The notes under the pieces are model-generated. The model was not told the origin of the DNA. It did not search any database and saw nothing but the letters and a program-made list of their open reading frames with translations. 36,022 nt of DNA from contig JACQOI010000278.1 of assembly GCA_016202615.1 (NCBI GenBank), positions 1 to 36,022 on the forward strand, written 5' to 3'. This DNA comes from Betaproteobacteria bacterium (GTDB taxonomy: Bacteria; Pseudomonadota; Gammaproteobacteria; Burkholderiales; SG8-41). The translations under genes were made by a program, and so were the position numbers. Positions 15,551 to 23,297 of the stretch are shown piece by piece; the stretch's first letter is position 1; the number at the start of each line of letters is the position of its first letter.

Positions 15551-16586
15551 TTCCTCGGATAACGACCTCGTCGCCCTCTGGGGTCAGCACAAGACTAAAC
15601 TCTTCCGACATCTTTTCGAGCTTGCGCACCACGTCCATCCCCTCGGGCATCTTCAAGATGTGGGGGCATCGTTTTGCGTCGAGCGTGACCGGCAAGAAGG
15701 TCACCTTCTGAATGGCTTTCTCACGGACGTAGGCCTTGACGAGGATGGATTCTGAGCCGAAGTAGGATATCCAGAGATCAAAAGCAAAGTCCCCGACGCT
15801 ATAGGTAATGACCTTGCCCTTGTAGACTTCCATGCCCAGAAGTTGGTGAGCGTGGTGGCCGATGATCAGATCCGCACCGCTTTCGATAGCCAGCCGCCCC
15901 AACTCCTTCTGGTAGTCAACGATGCGACCGTATCCCCCGGCGACTCCCCAGTGCATGAACAGCACGACTATGTCCGCGACCCGCTTTGCCTCCCGAATGT
16001 CCTCGGCCATCCGTTGTGCCTCCATCGGATCGGCAGCCGTCATCGTAATCATTGGACTACCCGGCTCGTAGAACACCCGAGGCGATGGCCTGAAAGAAGG
16101 GACGGCCCTGACGGTGGCGATACCGGCGGTATTGGAAGTTGCGGCGAACCCGGCAATTGGGAAGACGGAGGTGTACGAAAGGAGGGCTACCTTGGTCCCA
16201 TCTCGCTCCAAGATGGATGGCCGGCGGGCGTCCGCGAGATTTCGTCCGCCTCCAGCGTGGGCGATACCCGCCTTTTCCAGCAGCTCCATCGTCTGCAGGA
16301 GACCATCGGCGCTGTAGTCCATGGCGTGGTTGTTGGCCAGGCCGACGGCATCGAAGCCGACGGAGGCCAAAGCCGGCACGACGTGAGGAACCGAGCGGAG
16401 GTGCCGACTTCCCTGTTCGACTTTTCCCGGGATGGGCTGCCCACGGTCGCAGGCCGGGCCCTCCAGATTCCCAATGGTCAAGTCCGCTTTTCGCAGTACC
16501 GAGGCCGTGTGCATGAACATGGCGACCGGGTCTTCTTGGCCACTACGAATGTCGCCTACGGCGACAATGACAAGTTCCCCCTTCAC
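15540..16586 (-). CDS. CapA/PgsA-type metallophosphoesterase-fold protein without signal peptide
   Basis: The 348-residue protein starts at GTG 16586 with an AGGG box seven bases upstream. It shows the CapA family set: VAVGDI (metal Asp), TIGNLEGP, GLANNHAMDYS, FMHWG and GHHAHQLLG, then YSVGDFAFD. All metal-binding positions appear intact. CapA/PgsA proteins belong to the calcineurin-like fold and are linked to poly-gamma-glutamate export or hydrolysis, usually from the membrane or periplasm. This one has no signal peptide or membrane segment, so it should be cytoplasmic. It is last in the minus-strand mutase/TRAP operon, 42 bp after mutL. A hydrolytic role on a pathway compound is inferred; no other capsule gene is nearby. 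Confidence 0.85.
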   Translation of the reverse strand: MKGELVIVAVGDIRSGQEDPVAMFMHTASVLRKADLTIGNLEGPACDRGQPIPGKVEQGSRHLRSVPHVVPALASVGFDAVGLANNHAMDYSADGLLQTMELLEKAGIAHAGGGRNLADARRPSILERDGTKVALLSYTSVFPIAGFAATSNTAGIATVRAVPSFRPSPRVFYEPGSPMITMTAADPMEAQRMAEDIREAKRVADIVVLFMHWGVAGGYGRIVDYQKELGRLAIESGADLIIGHHAHQLLGMEVYKGKVITYSVGDFAFDLWISYFGSESILVKAYVREKAIQKVTFLPVTLDAKRCPHILKMPEGMDVVRKLEKMSEEFSLVLTPEGDEVVIRGTKD

Positions 16587-16628
16587 TGATCTACCCTACC
16601 TTTCCTCGCAACTTCAGAACGCGAACCC

Positions 16629-18023
16629 TCAGACGGGTCTCAGAGACTTCTTCAGAATCCGAAGCGCTTTGTCAGGAGCTATCGTGTTGAGCAGGCCGAT
16701 CGCATACATGATGTAGGCCTCATCCGCGAAGAAGGCGGGTGACCTGGACCGTAGCGAGAAAGGGCGATCGGCCCGGAACTGGCCTGCCTCCAGGATCATG
16801 CGGGGTTCTTTGCCGTACGAGAAGATCCCACCGGTCCCGATAACCGTCTTGAACGCTGTCAGATCCTTGCCCCGCAATATCGTTACGGTACCATCCGGGG
16901 TGTAGAACGGCTCGACAACGCCGGCGTGGCGCTCCATCGCCATATCCGCGGCAGTCCGAGCCAGTCCGACGTCAAGCGCGTACTCCTCCTCTGACGCCGG
17001 GATCCTACTGACCTGCTCCGACAAGGCGCGAACGGCCATCTCGAGATCCAGGTTGAAACAGGGAAAGGGGATGTTGTCCCGCATTCTTTGCTGGCCGGCG
17101 ATCATGAGAATTCGGTGCGCATTGAAACGGATGCCGAGATCCCCTTCGACCGTCCTCTTCGCATAGGGCTCCGGAAGCCCTTGGGGTACCAAGTCAGGCC
17201 TCGACGGCGCTCCAGATCCGATGGAATGAACGTTGGTCGTCGCTCCGCCGACTTCGATCACCACCAGATCTCCCAGTCCGGGCTCATCGCCGGCACCCGT
17301 TGCGAGCAGGTTTGCGGCTCCGAGGGTTGCCATTGGCGTGGGCATGATCACTTCGTCGACCAGGTCGGTTGCTCTCTCCAGGCCCTTCGCACGGATGATG
17401 TGCTTCACGAAGACCTCTCGAATGGCCTCGCGGGCCGGTTCCACGTTCAGCACGTTGACTTCCGGCAGAACGTTGTCGACGAGTCGAACTGAGTTGCCGA
17501 TTTGCTGCAAGATCTCACCCACTGCATCGGACGCCGCCTTGTTTCCAGCCACGACGATGGGGCACCTGGTCGGAATGGAGGCCAGTTGCCTCGCATTGTG
17601 GAGGATAACCTCCTTGTTGCCTCCGTCGGTGCCGCCGGCCAACAGGATCATGTCTGGTGCAATTTGTTGCAACTCGTCAAGTTCCCGCTTGGACAGTTCG
17701 TGCGAGAACACCCTTGTCACGTTGGCCCCGGCTCCGAGCGCGGCTTGCCTCGCGGCTTCAGCAGTCAGCTCCGGCACCAGCCCAATCGCAACCATGCGGA
17801 GGCCTCCGGCCGCGCTGCTGCACGCCAGCTTGTGCTCGAAATGCGGGTGCTTCACATCCAACTGCTGCTTCAATTCCGCAAAGGCGACCTCGAAACCGAT
17901 GGTGATGTCGGTCCCGACAGTGCTCGTCGCCTGGGTGCTCCCGACGACTTCCTCAGTGTCGAGGTCGATGGCGCGCAGCTTGGTATTCGTGCTGCCGAAA
18001 TCGATCAGTAATGCCAGACCCAA
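16629..18023 (-). CDS. mutL: MutL-like ATPase accessory protein of B12-dependent mutase
   Basis: The protein belongs to the GlmL/MutL family that accompanies glutamate mutase and resembles DnaK-type ATPases. Landmarks are LLIDFGSTNTKLR (phosphate 1 loop), LLAGGTDGGNKE, IEVGGATTNVHSIG (phosphate 2) and GTGGIFSYG near the C-terminus. The length, about 464 residues, is typical. A TTG at 18029 immediately follows GGAG with no spacing, so the next TTG at 18023, six bases after GGAG, is the better start. It begins 13 bp after dctM. Its family role is thought to be reactivation or assembly of the cobalamin enzyme. It is not the DNA-repair MutL. Confidence 0.85.
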   Translation of the reverse strand: MGLALLIDFGSTNTKLRAIDLDTEEVVGSTQATSTVGTDITIGFEVAFAELKQQLDVKHPHFEHKLACSSAAGGLRMVAIGLVPELTAEAARQAALGAGANVTRVFSHELSKRELDELQQIAPDMILLAGGTDGGNKEVILHNARQLASIPTRCPIVVAGNKAASDAVGEILQQIGNSVRLVDNVLPEVNVLNVEPAREAIREVFVKHIIRAKGLERATDLVDEVIMPTPMATLGAANLLATGAGDEPGLGDLVVIEVGGATTNVHSIGSGAPSRPDLVPQGLPEPYAKRTVEGDLGIRFNAHRILMIAGQQRMRDNIPFPCFNLDLEMAVRALSEQVSRIPASEEEYALDVGLARTAADMAMERHAGVVEPFYTPDGTVTILRGKDLTAFKTVIGTGGIFSYGKEPRMILEAGQFRADRPFSLRSRSPAFFADEAYIMYAIGLLNTIAPDKALRILKKSLRPV

Positions 18024-18036
18024 GGGCAACTCCTAC

Positions 18037-19341
18037 CTATTGTGGCATCGTCCCCGGCAGCCAGAGGGTGAGCCCCGGGAAGACGATGACGATGGCCAGC
18101 CCGACGAGCCAAAGCAGGATGAAGGGGGCGGCACCGGCCACGACGTCTGTGAAGGCCGCGTCTTTGACAACGCCCTTGATGGCGAAGAGAGTCATACCCA
18201 TCGGTGGCGTGATCATGCCGATCTCGAGGTTCATGGTCATGACTACTCCTAACCAAATGGGGTTAAAGCCGAGGTGCATGAGCACCGGGAAAGCGATGGG
18301 GAGGGTGAGAAGCATGATCGAGATGGAATCGAGCAGGCAACCCAGGAAGAGCCACAGGATATTGATCGCCAGCAGGACCACCCAGGGGGGGATCCCTGAA
18401 GTTGTGATTGCCTCGGTTATTGCCTGTGGCACCTGTATGTAGGCCAGGATGTAGCTGAAAAGGACCGCGCCAACCATGATAATCCCCACCATCGAAGTGG
18501 TGACGACGGTGCCACAGACGGCGTCCGCGAGTTTCCTCGCGGTGAGATTTCGAGAAACGAACGCCCCCAGTAGGATAGTGATGAGTGCTCCCAGCGCGGC
18601 TGCCTCGGTCGGAGTGGCGATGCCCATATATATGCTGATCAAGACGCCTAGCAGCAACACGACCCATGGCCAGATGCCGAGTAAAGCCATCCACCTGGCG
18701 CCCCAGCTCACCGACGTGGCGCGCGGGGCCATCGAAGGTCGGATGATGGCTACGAGGAAGGAATAGAGGGCGTGGAAGACTACCATCATAATGCCCGGCA
18801 CAACGCTTGCCATGAAGAGCATAGCGACCGACTGCTCGGTGACAATCCCGTAAACGACCATAACGATGCTCGGCGGGATCAGGACGCCCAGGGTCCCCCC
18901 TGAAGCACATAGGCCGAGAGCGAATCTTATGTCGTATCCCCATCTTCTCAGCTCCGGGATCGCCACGGAGCCGATGGTCACGGCTGTGGCAACGCTGGAG
19001 CCGCTGATGGCCGCGAAAAAGCCGCAAGCCCCGGCGGTTGCTACCCCCAACCCTCCCGGAACTCGCCCGATCCACTTTGCACCCGCATCGTATAATTGCA
19101 CCCCCAGACCGGTGAAGATGATGACCTCTCCCATGAGAAGGTAGAGCGGAACCGCGATCAATGTGAAGTGGGCCATGCTGTGGAAGGCTATATTGCTGAC
19201 AGCGCTCAAACCGACCGCACCCTGAACGACAAAGATGAAGAACAGGCTGGTCACTCCCAAGGAGAAGCCTATCGGCAGGCCACTAAGGAGTAATACCAGC
19301 AACATTCCAATGGCCAGAGCGACGGTAAGAGACGGATCCAT
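18037..19341 (-). CDS. dctM: TRAP transporter large permease, DctM
   Basis: The 434-residue hydrophobic protein has the length and 12-13 membrane segments of DctM, the ion-coupled subunit of tripartite ATP-independent periplasmic transporters. Motifs include GSSVATAVTIGSVAIPEL, CASGGTLGVLIPPSI, a GIATPTEAAALG block, and EIGMITPPMGMTLFAIKGV near the end. Its ATG overlaps the dctQ stop by one base (TAATG). Substrates of such systems are mostly carboxylates, sialic acid or amino-acid-like compounds. Placement between the binding protein and mutL indicates uptake of the mutase substrate or its precursor. Confidence 0.92.
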   Translation of the reverse strand: MDPSLTVALAIGMLLVLLLSGLPIGFSLGVTSLFFIFVVQGAVGLSAVSNIAFHSMAHFTLIAVPLYLLMGEVIIFTGLGVQLYDAGAKWIGRVPGGLGVATAGACGFFAAISGSSVATAVTIGSVAIPELRRWGYDIRFALGLCASGGTLGVLIPPSIVMVVYGIVTEQSVAMLFMASVVPGIMMVVFHALYSFLVAIIRPSMAPRATSVSWGARWMALLGIWPWVVLLLGVLISIYMGIATPTEAAALGALITILLGAFVSRNLTARKLADAVCGTVVTTSMVGIIMVGAVLFSYILAYIQVPQAITEAITTSGIPPWVVLLAINILWLFLGCLLDSISIMLLTLPIAFPVLMHLGFNPIWLGVVMTMNLEIGMITPPMGMTLFAIKGVVKDAAFTDVVAGAAPFILLWLVGLAIVIVFPGLTLWLPGTMPQ

Positions 19342-20027
19342 TATGGCCTCCCGGTATGCTTAGAAGCGCTATCCGCGTCAGCTGGACAACACGATGTGCC
19401 TAACGGAAGCGGCGGGGTCTCCGCTGCCCCCGAACCTGCCTCGACCGGCTCCCCCTCGTTGGCCCTGCTCGCTTGCGACCCGCCGAGCGCCGACAGGTGA
19501 ACTGTGCCAGGGCTTTCATGCTCGACCAGGACTTCCAGATCGTTGAGGATGTTGACGATGAGCCGCAGACAGACGAGAAGGCCACCGAGCGGGAGCACGA
19601 GCAACGCGGGAAACGAAGGCAAGAATGGAGGGTTGCTCGAAGTGAAATTCCTTTGGTAGGCCTGCGAGGTGGTCTGCCAGCCAAACCAGATCATAACCAG
19701 AAAGTACACCAACGCCAGCAGCGACGTCACGATCCGCAAGCCGGCGGCGAGCTTCCGTGGTAGATGTTCCTCCAGGAACTCGACGCGCACGTGTCTCCGC
19801 ATCCTCAGGGTGTAGGCAGCGCCGAGGAAGACAATGCCAGCCATCGTCCACTCCGAGATGTCGTAGAACCAGGATATCGGGGAACGGAGCACGTAGCGAG
19901 CGAAAACCTGATAGGTGATCACGAGGGTGACGACGGCAAGCGCCACCCCCGACACCCAAATCCCCACCAACTCGAGCGCCTCTAAAACGCGCGAGAGGGC
20001 GTGTATAGATCCCTTCAAGGCAGACAC
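19341..20027 (-). CDS. dctQ: TRAP transporter small permease, DctQ
   Basis: This 228-residue protein contains four predicted membrane helices (for example VWVSGVALAVVTLVITYQVF is approximated by residues 23-42) and the family pattern FARYVLRSPISWFYDISEW, AYTLRMRRHVRVEF and LPLGGLLVCLRL. It starts at GTG 20027 with GGAGG eight bases upstream. After the last helix comes a polar tail of about 60 residues rich in Ser, Glu, Gly and Pro, longer than in most DctQ proteins. DctQ joins DctM to form the membrane complex served by the DctP receptor encoded 91 bp upstream. Confidence 0.9.
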   Translation of the reverse strand: MSALKGSIHALSRVLEALELVGIWVSGVALAVVTLVITYQVFARYVLRSPISWFYDISEWTMAGIVFLGAAYTLRMRRHVRVEFLEEHLPRKLAAGLRIVTSLLALVYFLVMIWFGWQTTSQAYQRNFTSSNPPFLPSFPALLVLPLGGLLVCLRLIVNILNDLEVLVEHESPGTVHLSALGGSQASRANEGEPVEAGSGAAETPPLPLGTSCCPADADSASKHTGRP

Positions 20028-20118
20028 TTCCTTCCCCTCCGCACATCAGAGCCCGCTGCGGTTCTCACAACCGGGCGGGTCGTTGAACAGTTGATGATGG
20101 GAAACTGCCTACGGCGCC

Positions 20119-21204
20119 TCAGTTGTACTTCTTGAGGAAGCCCAGGATCTTCTCACCTTGTTGGCCGTTCTTTTTCACGTAGTTTTCGTATAACGGCTGG
20201 GTCACCTTCTTCAAGTCCGCCACCTCCGCGTCCGTCGGTGTATAGAGGGTCATTTTGTTGGCTTTCATCTGGTCCAGGCTGGTCTTCTCCAGAGCCTTGG
20301 TGATGGCGAAAGCTTTGGGGGTCCACTCCTGGCCGACCTTCACCAGAGCCTGCTGCAGATCGGCAGGCAAGCGATCCCACGCCTGTTTGCTGATGACCAG
20401 CGGGAGAACGTTGTTGCGGAAGGAGGCGAGTAGTCCGTAGGGCACGCTCCGGTAGAGCTGGCGCGTGGCGATCTCGGTCCCGGTGGTGAGCACCGCGTCC
20501 ACGGTTCCCCGTTGAAGCGCGTCGATGACCTCAGCGGTCGACATGCTGACAGACTTCGCTCCCAGAAGCTCTGTAGCCGCCGCCGCTGACCCGCCCGAGG
20601 TTCGTATGAGTATGCCCTTGAAGTCGGCTTTGGTCTTGACGGGCTTCTTGGTGAAGTAGTCGATAGCGCCGGTTTGTTGCCATCCCAGGATCAACGCATT
20701 GTCCGCCGCAGTTAACCGATAGACCTCATCGGAGAATCCCTTGTCGGAGACGGTCTGCAAGATGGCATCATTGCTTTTCCAAACGAAGGGCAAGGTGAAT
20801 GCATCCGCCCATGGGAACTGGCTGGAGAAGTAGACGTAGACAAGGTATCCCATGTCCACGGTGCCCTTCGACAGGGCGTTGTACATCTCATTCGACTTCA
20901 CCAGTTGCTCTGCGGGAAATATCTTGATGTCGATCCTTCCACCCGTTGCGTCCTTAACCATCTGCGCAAACAGTCCCGCGCCCTGATGATACTGAGAGGT
21001 CGTCGGCCAGTAGTGGGCCAGCCGCAACGTTATCGGCGCTGCCCGTTGGGCTGCGGTTGATGCCGAGGAACCGGCCGGCTTGGACGGCGCCGGCGACTGG
21101 GCGCGGGCGCACACGGCCAGCCCTCCCAGCGAGGCGCCGCCCACCAGCAGTACCCCCGTTCGGAGAAACGCACGGCGGGTCAATCGAGAACCTTGAAGTT
21201 TCAT
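20119..21204 (-). CDS. dctP: TRAP transporter substrate-binding protein, DctP, with Tat signal
   Basis: The 361-residue receptor begins at ATG 21204 with AGGAGG five bases upstream. The N-terminus has a twin-arginine signal (LTRRAFLRTG) followed by a hydrophobic core and a Ser/Ala/Pro-rich linker, so it is exported folded by Tat. The mature part shows the DctP fold: LRLAHYWPTTSQYHQG, IDIKIFPAEQLV, DMGYLVYVYF, the ligand-Arg segment GILIRTSGG, VSMSTAEVIDALQRGTVDA and a C-terminal helix ending in KILGFLKKYN. The conserved carboxylate-binding Arg is present, consistent with an acid ligand. It is the first gene of the dctPQM block. A scrap of a second dctP lies just upstream. Confidence 0.9.
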   Translation of the reverse strand: MKLQGSRLTRRAFLRTGVLLVGGASLGGLAVCARAQSPAPSKPAGSSASTAAQRAAPITLRLAHYWPTTSQYHQGAGLFAQMVKDATGGRIDIKIFPAEQLVKSNEMYNALSKGTVDMGYLVYVYFSSQFPWADAFTLPFVWKSNDAILQTVSDKGFSDEVYRLTAADNALILGWQQTGAIDYFTKKPVKTKADFKGILIRTSGGSAAAATELLGAKSVSMSTAEVIDALQRGTVDAVLTTGTEIATRQLYRSVPYGLLASFRNNVLPLVISKQAWDRLPADLQQALVKVGQEWTPKAFAITKALEKTSLDQMKANKMTLYTPTDAEVADLKKVTQPLYENYVKKNGQQGEKILGFLKKYN

Positions 21205-21261
21205 TGTTTCCTCCTGTGGTTGTTGTTGCAGTCGCGGCGGTTGCCGCTCGTTCCGAGCCCC

Positions 21262-21339
21262 CTAAGGGTTGTATTTCCTGGCGATGCCTGAGATCTTCTC
21301 GCCCACTGCACCGCTCTTCCGCACGAAGTCATCCCATGC
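21262..21339 (-). pseudogene. C-terminal scrap of a second dctP
   Basis: Immediately after the mutE stop, and in the same frame, 25 codons read AWDDFVRKSGAVGEKISG then IARKYNP and a TAG at 21262-21264. This mirrors the tail of the intact DctP downstream (ENYVKKNGQQGEKILG, FLKKYN). It has no start codon or ribosome site of its own. It is best read as the last piece of a former tandem dctP gene deleted next to mutE. Confidence 0.7.
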
Positions 21340-22782
21340 TTAGTTGCGAATCAGCGAGTAGGTGCGGATGTCCTCGATCACCATGTCCAGGTCGGCCGGA
21401 CGCTGCTGCGACAGCTCTCGCTCCCGTACCTTCTGGCGATGGTACTCCACTACTTCTTTCGGCAGCGGCACGTTTCCGTGATCGAACCACCTCAGGGCAC
21501 CATTCGCGTCACGGATCGTCAAGACGCGATGCTGGCAAAGCTCGTAAGACGGGAAAGGAACGTCGATGACGCCCGCCTCCAGAGCCCTGAGGCGGCCAAC
21601 TGCGGGATCTCCATTCCCCATTTCGATGGCCTTCTCGACGATTGCGTTGACCTCGGCGGCAAGCATCGCCTTTTCCACCTGGTAGTGGGCCCCCTCATCG
21701 AACTGCTGCTTCTGGACGAGGTTGATCATGAAGCGACAAAGGCCGACCGAGGCCGCGTTGTTCTCTTGCGAGGGTATGCCTATCGCCTGGGTCGGACTCC
21801 GGTGGTGGAACCAGTTCACGCCGCCAAAGACGGCAATGGCAGTGTTCCAGGCCATGAAGGCGGCCGCAGCCCACTGGTCTCTCGGCCACTCACCACCCCA
21901 GGGGATCATTTGACTGCTCAAGACTACGTCGTGGTAGCCAAACCGATGCAGGTATTCCTCGGCCAACTGGGGCATCAGGCGAAAGGCAGCCACATCCTGA
22001 ACCAGGTTGCCCCTGGGCTCCGAGCTCAGGCTCAGGTGCTTCACCCCCTGCTCCGCCGCGGTCAGGCAGTCGAGGATCTCGATGGCCATGCCCATGCCCT
22101 GAGTGCCGCCGACGCAAGCGATAGACGTGGCTGCGGCAAGCAACTCAAAGGGGACACCGCGCTCAGTGTAGTAGGCGGCAAGTCGGCAGATGTACTGGTT
22201 GTTCCGAATCCTCTGTTCGAGAGGGTAGTTCTTCTCGTGAGTCAGCGCGTCCCGCAGGTCGAACATCAAACAACAGGTAAAACCTGAGGCAAAGCCAATT
22301 TCCGTCAGCAGCCTTCCGTCCTCGTCGTTGTTTCCGTTGAAGTGAAGAGGCAAATTGACGCTCTCGCTGATCTTGCGGGACTTTTCGACTCCATAGTTGA
22401 TGAAGGGGTATCCGGTCATCATGCGGCGCCCCTCTTGGTAGCTCAGTTCGATACCGCGTTGCGCCTCCTCAAGCTTGAGCTTTCGCGTATACGGGTCGCA
22501 CTGGATAAAGAAGGAATCGGCACCCGCGGCCTCCACGTACAACATGTGCTCGAGAGTGGCCTCCAACGTGCCGGTCCCGGCCTGAGGAAGGATCATGATG
22601 TAGTTGTCTCGCTTCGCCTGGGCCAACCTCTTGGCGAAGATCTTGTGGTCGGGGAATTGACGCAAGTATTCGAGATTGTCGTTCAGGTCTTCGGCCTCCC
22701 GACCTGTCGGCCAGTATGCGAGGACTTCCCTCCTTGCCTTCAGGAACTCTTCATCCGTCCACCGCCGATTCGATAGCTCCAT
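21340..22782 (-). CDS. mutE: Glutamate mutase E-like (methylaspartate mutase epsilon) B12-dependent mutase catalytic subunit
   Basis: ATG 22782 follows AAAGGAG and gives 480 residues, close to the 483 of clostridial GlmE; the open frame above it is spurious. The start MELSNRRWTDEEF, WPTG, DPYTR at residue 100, SVNLPL, EAGVIDVPF and MVIEDI near the end align throughout with GlmE, so the TIM barrel is complete. Compared with the Clostridium cochlearium enzyme as I recall it, substrate residues differ: Arg66 is Gln67, Arg149 is Asn149, His150 is Gly150, and Glu171 falls on a Leu in FTCCLMFD. Only the Arg100 position of the 'arginine claw' is kept. It should rearrange a carbon skeleton by adenosylcobalamin radical chemistry, but on a substrate other than glutamate. 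The gene starts four bases after mutS. Confidence 0.85.
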   Translation of the reverse strand: MELSNRRWTDEEFLKARREVLAYWPTGREAEDLNDNLEYLRQFPDHKIFAKRLAQAKRDNYIMILPQAGTGTLEATLEHMLYVEAAGADSFFIQCDPYTRKLKLEEAQRGIELSYQEGRRMMTGYPFINYGVEKSRKISESVNLPLHFNGNNDEDGRLLTEIGFASGFTCCLMFDLRDALTHEKNYPLEQRIRNNQYICRLAAYYTERGVPFELLAAATSIACVGGTQGMGMAIEILDCLTAAEQGVKHLSLSSEPRGNLVQDVAAFRLMPQLAEEYLHRFGYHDVVLSSQMIPWGGEWPRDQWAAAAFMAWNTAIAVFGGVNWFHHRSPTQAIGIPSQENNAASVGLCRFMINLVQKQQFDEGAHYQVEKAMLAAEVNAIVEKAIEMGNGDPAVGRLRALEAGVIDVPFPSYELCQHRVLTIRDANGALRWFDHGNVPLPKEVVEYHRQKVRERELSQQRPADLDMVIEDIRTYSLIRN

Positions 22783-22786
22783 GCGC

Positions 22787-23245
22787 TTAATCTCCTTTCT
22801 GCCTCTTCGTCGTGGCTGCCAAGTCTTTCTCCAGAGCGGCGATGGCCATTTTCGGAGTCGTCTCCGGCGGGAAGACCCGGTCAAACCCGAGTTCCCGAAA
22901 TTCCTTCTCTGTCCTTGACCAGACCTGTTCGTCTCCGACGGCGAGGTTCCCGCCGATGTACAGCAAGATGCCCTTCAAGCCCGCCTCCTCACATCTCTGC
23001 CTGAAACCAATGCAGTCCATGTTGGCGTGACCATACAGCGAAGACACGAGAATGGCCGATGCATCTGTCTCGACAGCAGCCTTGATAAAGGCCTCCTGAG
23101 GGTTCATCGCCCCGAGCCCCGTTACGCGAAACCCTGCGCCCCTAAATGCGTGCTCCAGAAGCCTCGTTCCAGTAACGTGGCAGTCAGAGCCAAGTGTCCC
23201 TGTGACTATCCCTATACGCTCCAATTTAGTTCTCCTTATCGCCAT
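22787..23245 (-). CDS. mutS: Glutamate mutase S-like cobalamin-binding subunit
   Basis: The product, about 147-152 residues, is a complete B12-binding Rossmann-like domain. It carries the base-off/His-on motif DCHVTG (DxHxxG) right after GTLGS, the SSLYGHANMDC loop, LYIGGNLAVG, and GFDRVFPPETTP, all close to clostridial GlmS. Starts are uncertain: GTG 23263, ATG 23245, or a TTG near 23226 that has AGGAG seven bases upstream and yields the most GlmS-like N-terminus. It pairs with mutE, four bases downstream, to form the mutase. It is not the DNA mismatch protein MutS. Confidence 0.9.
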   Translation of the reverse strand: MAIRRTKLERIGIVTGTLGSDCHVTGTRLLEHAFRGAGFRVTGLGAMNPQEAFIKAAVETDASAILVSSLYGHANMDCIGFRQRCEEAGLKGILLYIGGNLAVGDEQVWSRTEKEFRELGFDRVFPPETTPKMAIAALEKDLAATTKRQKGD

Positions 23246-23297
23246 CGAATTGCCCCTATTCACAGACAGGGGATCGACGCAGCCGCAACCTGCCGCG

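Noticed and set aside
17233-18252. Long plus-strand frame of 339 codons opposite mutL and dctM.
   Set aside because: It is antisense to two strongly conserved genes, is Ser/Thr/Pro-rich and low in complexity, and shows no motif.
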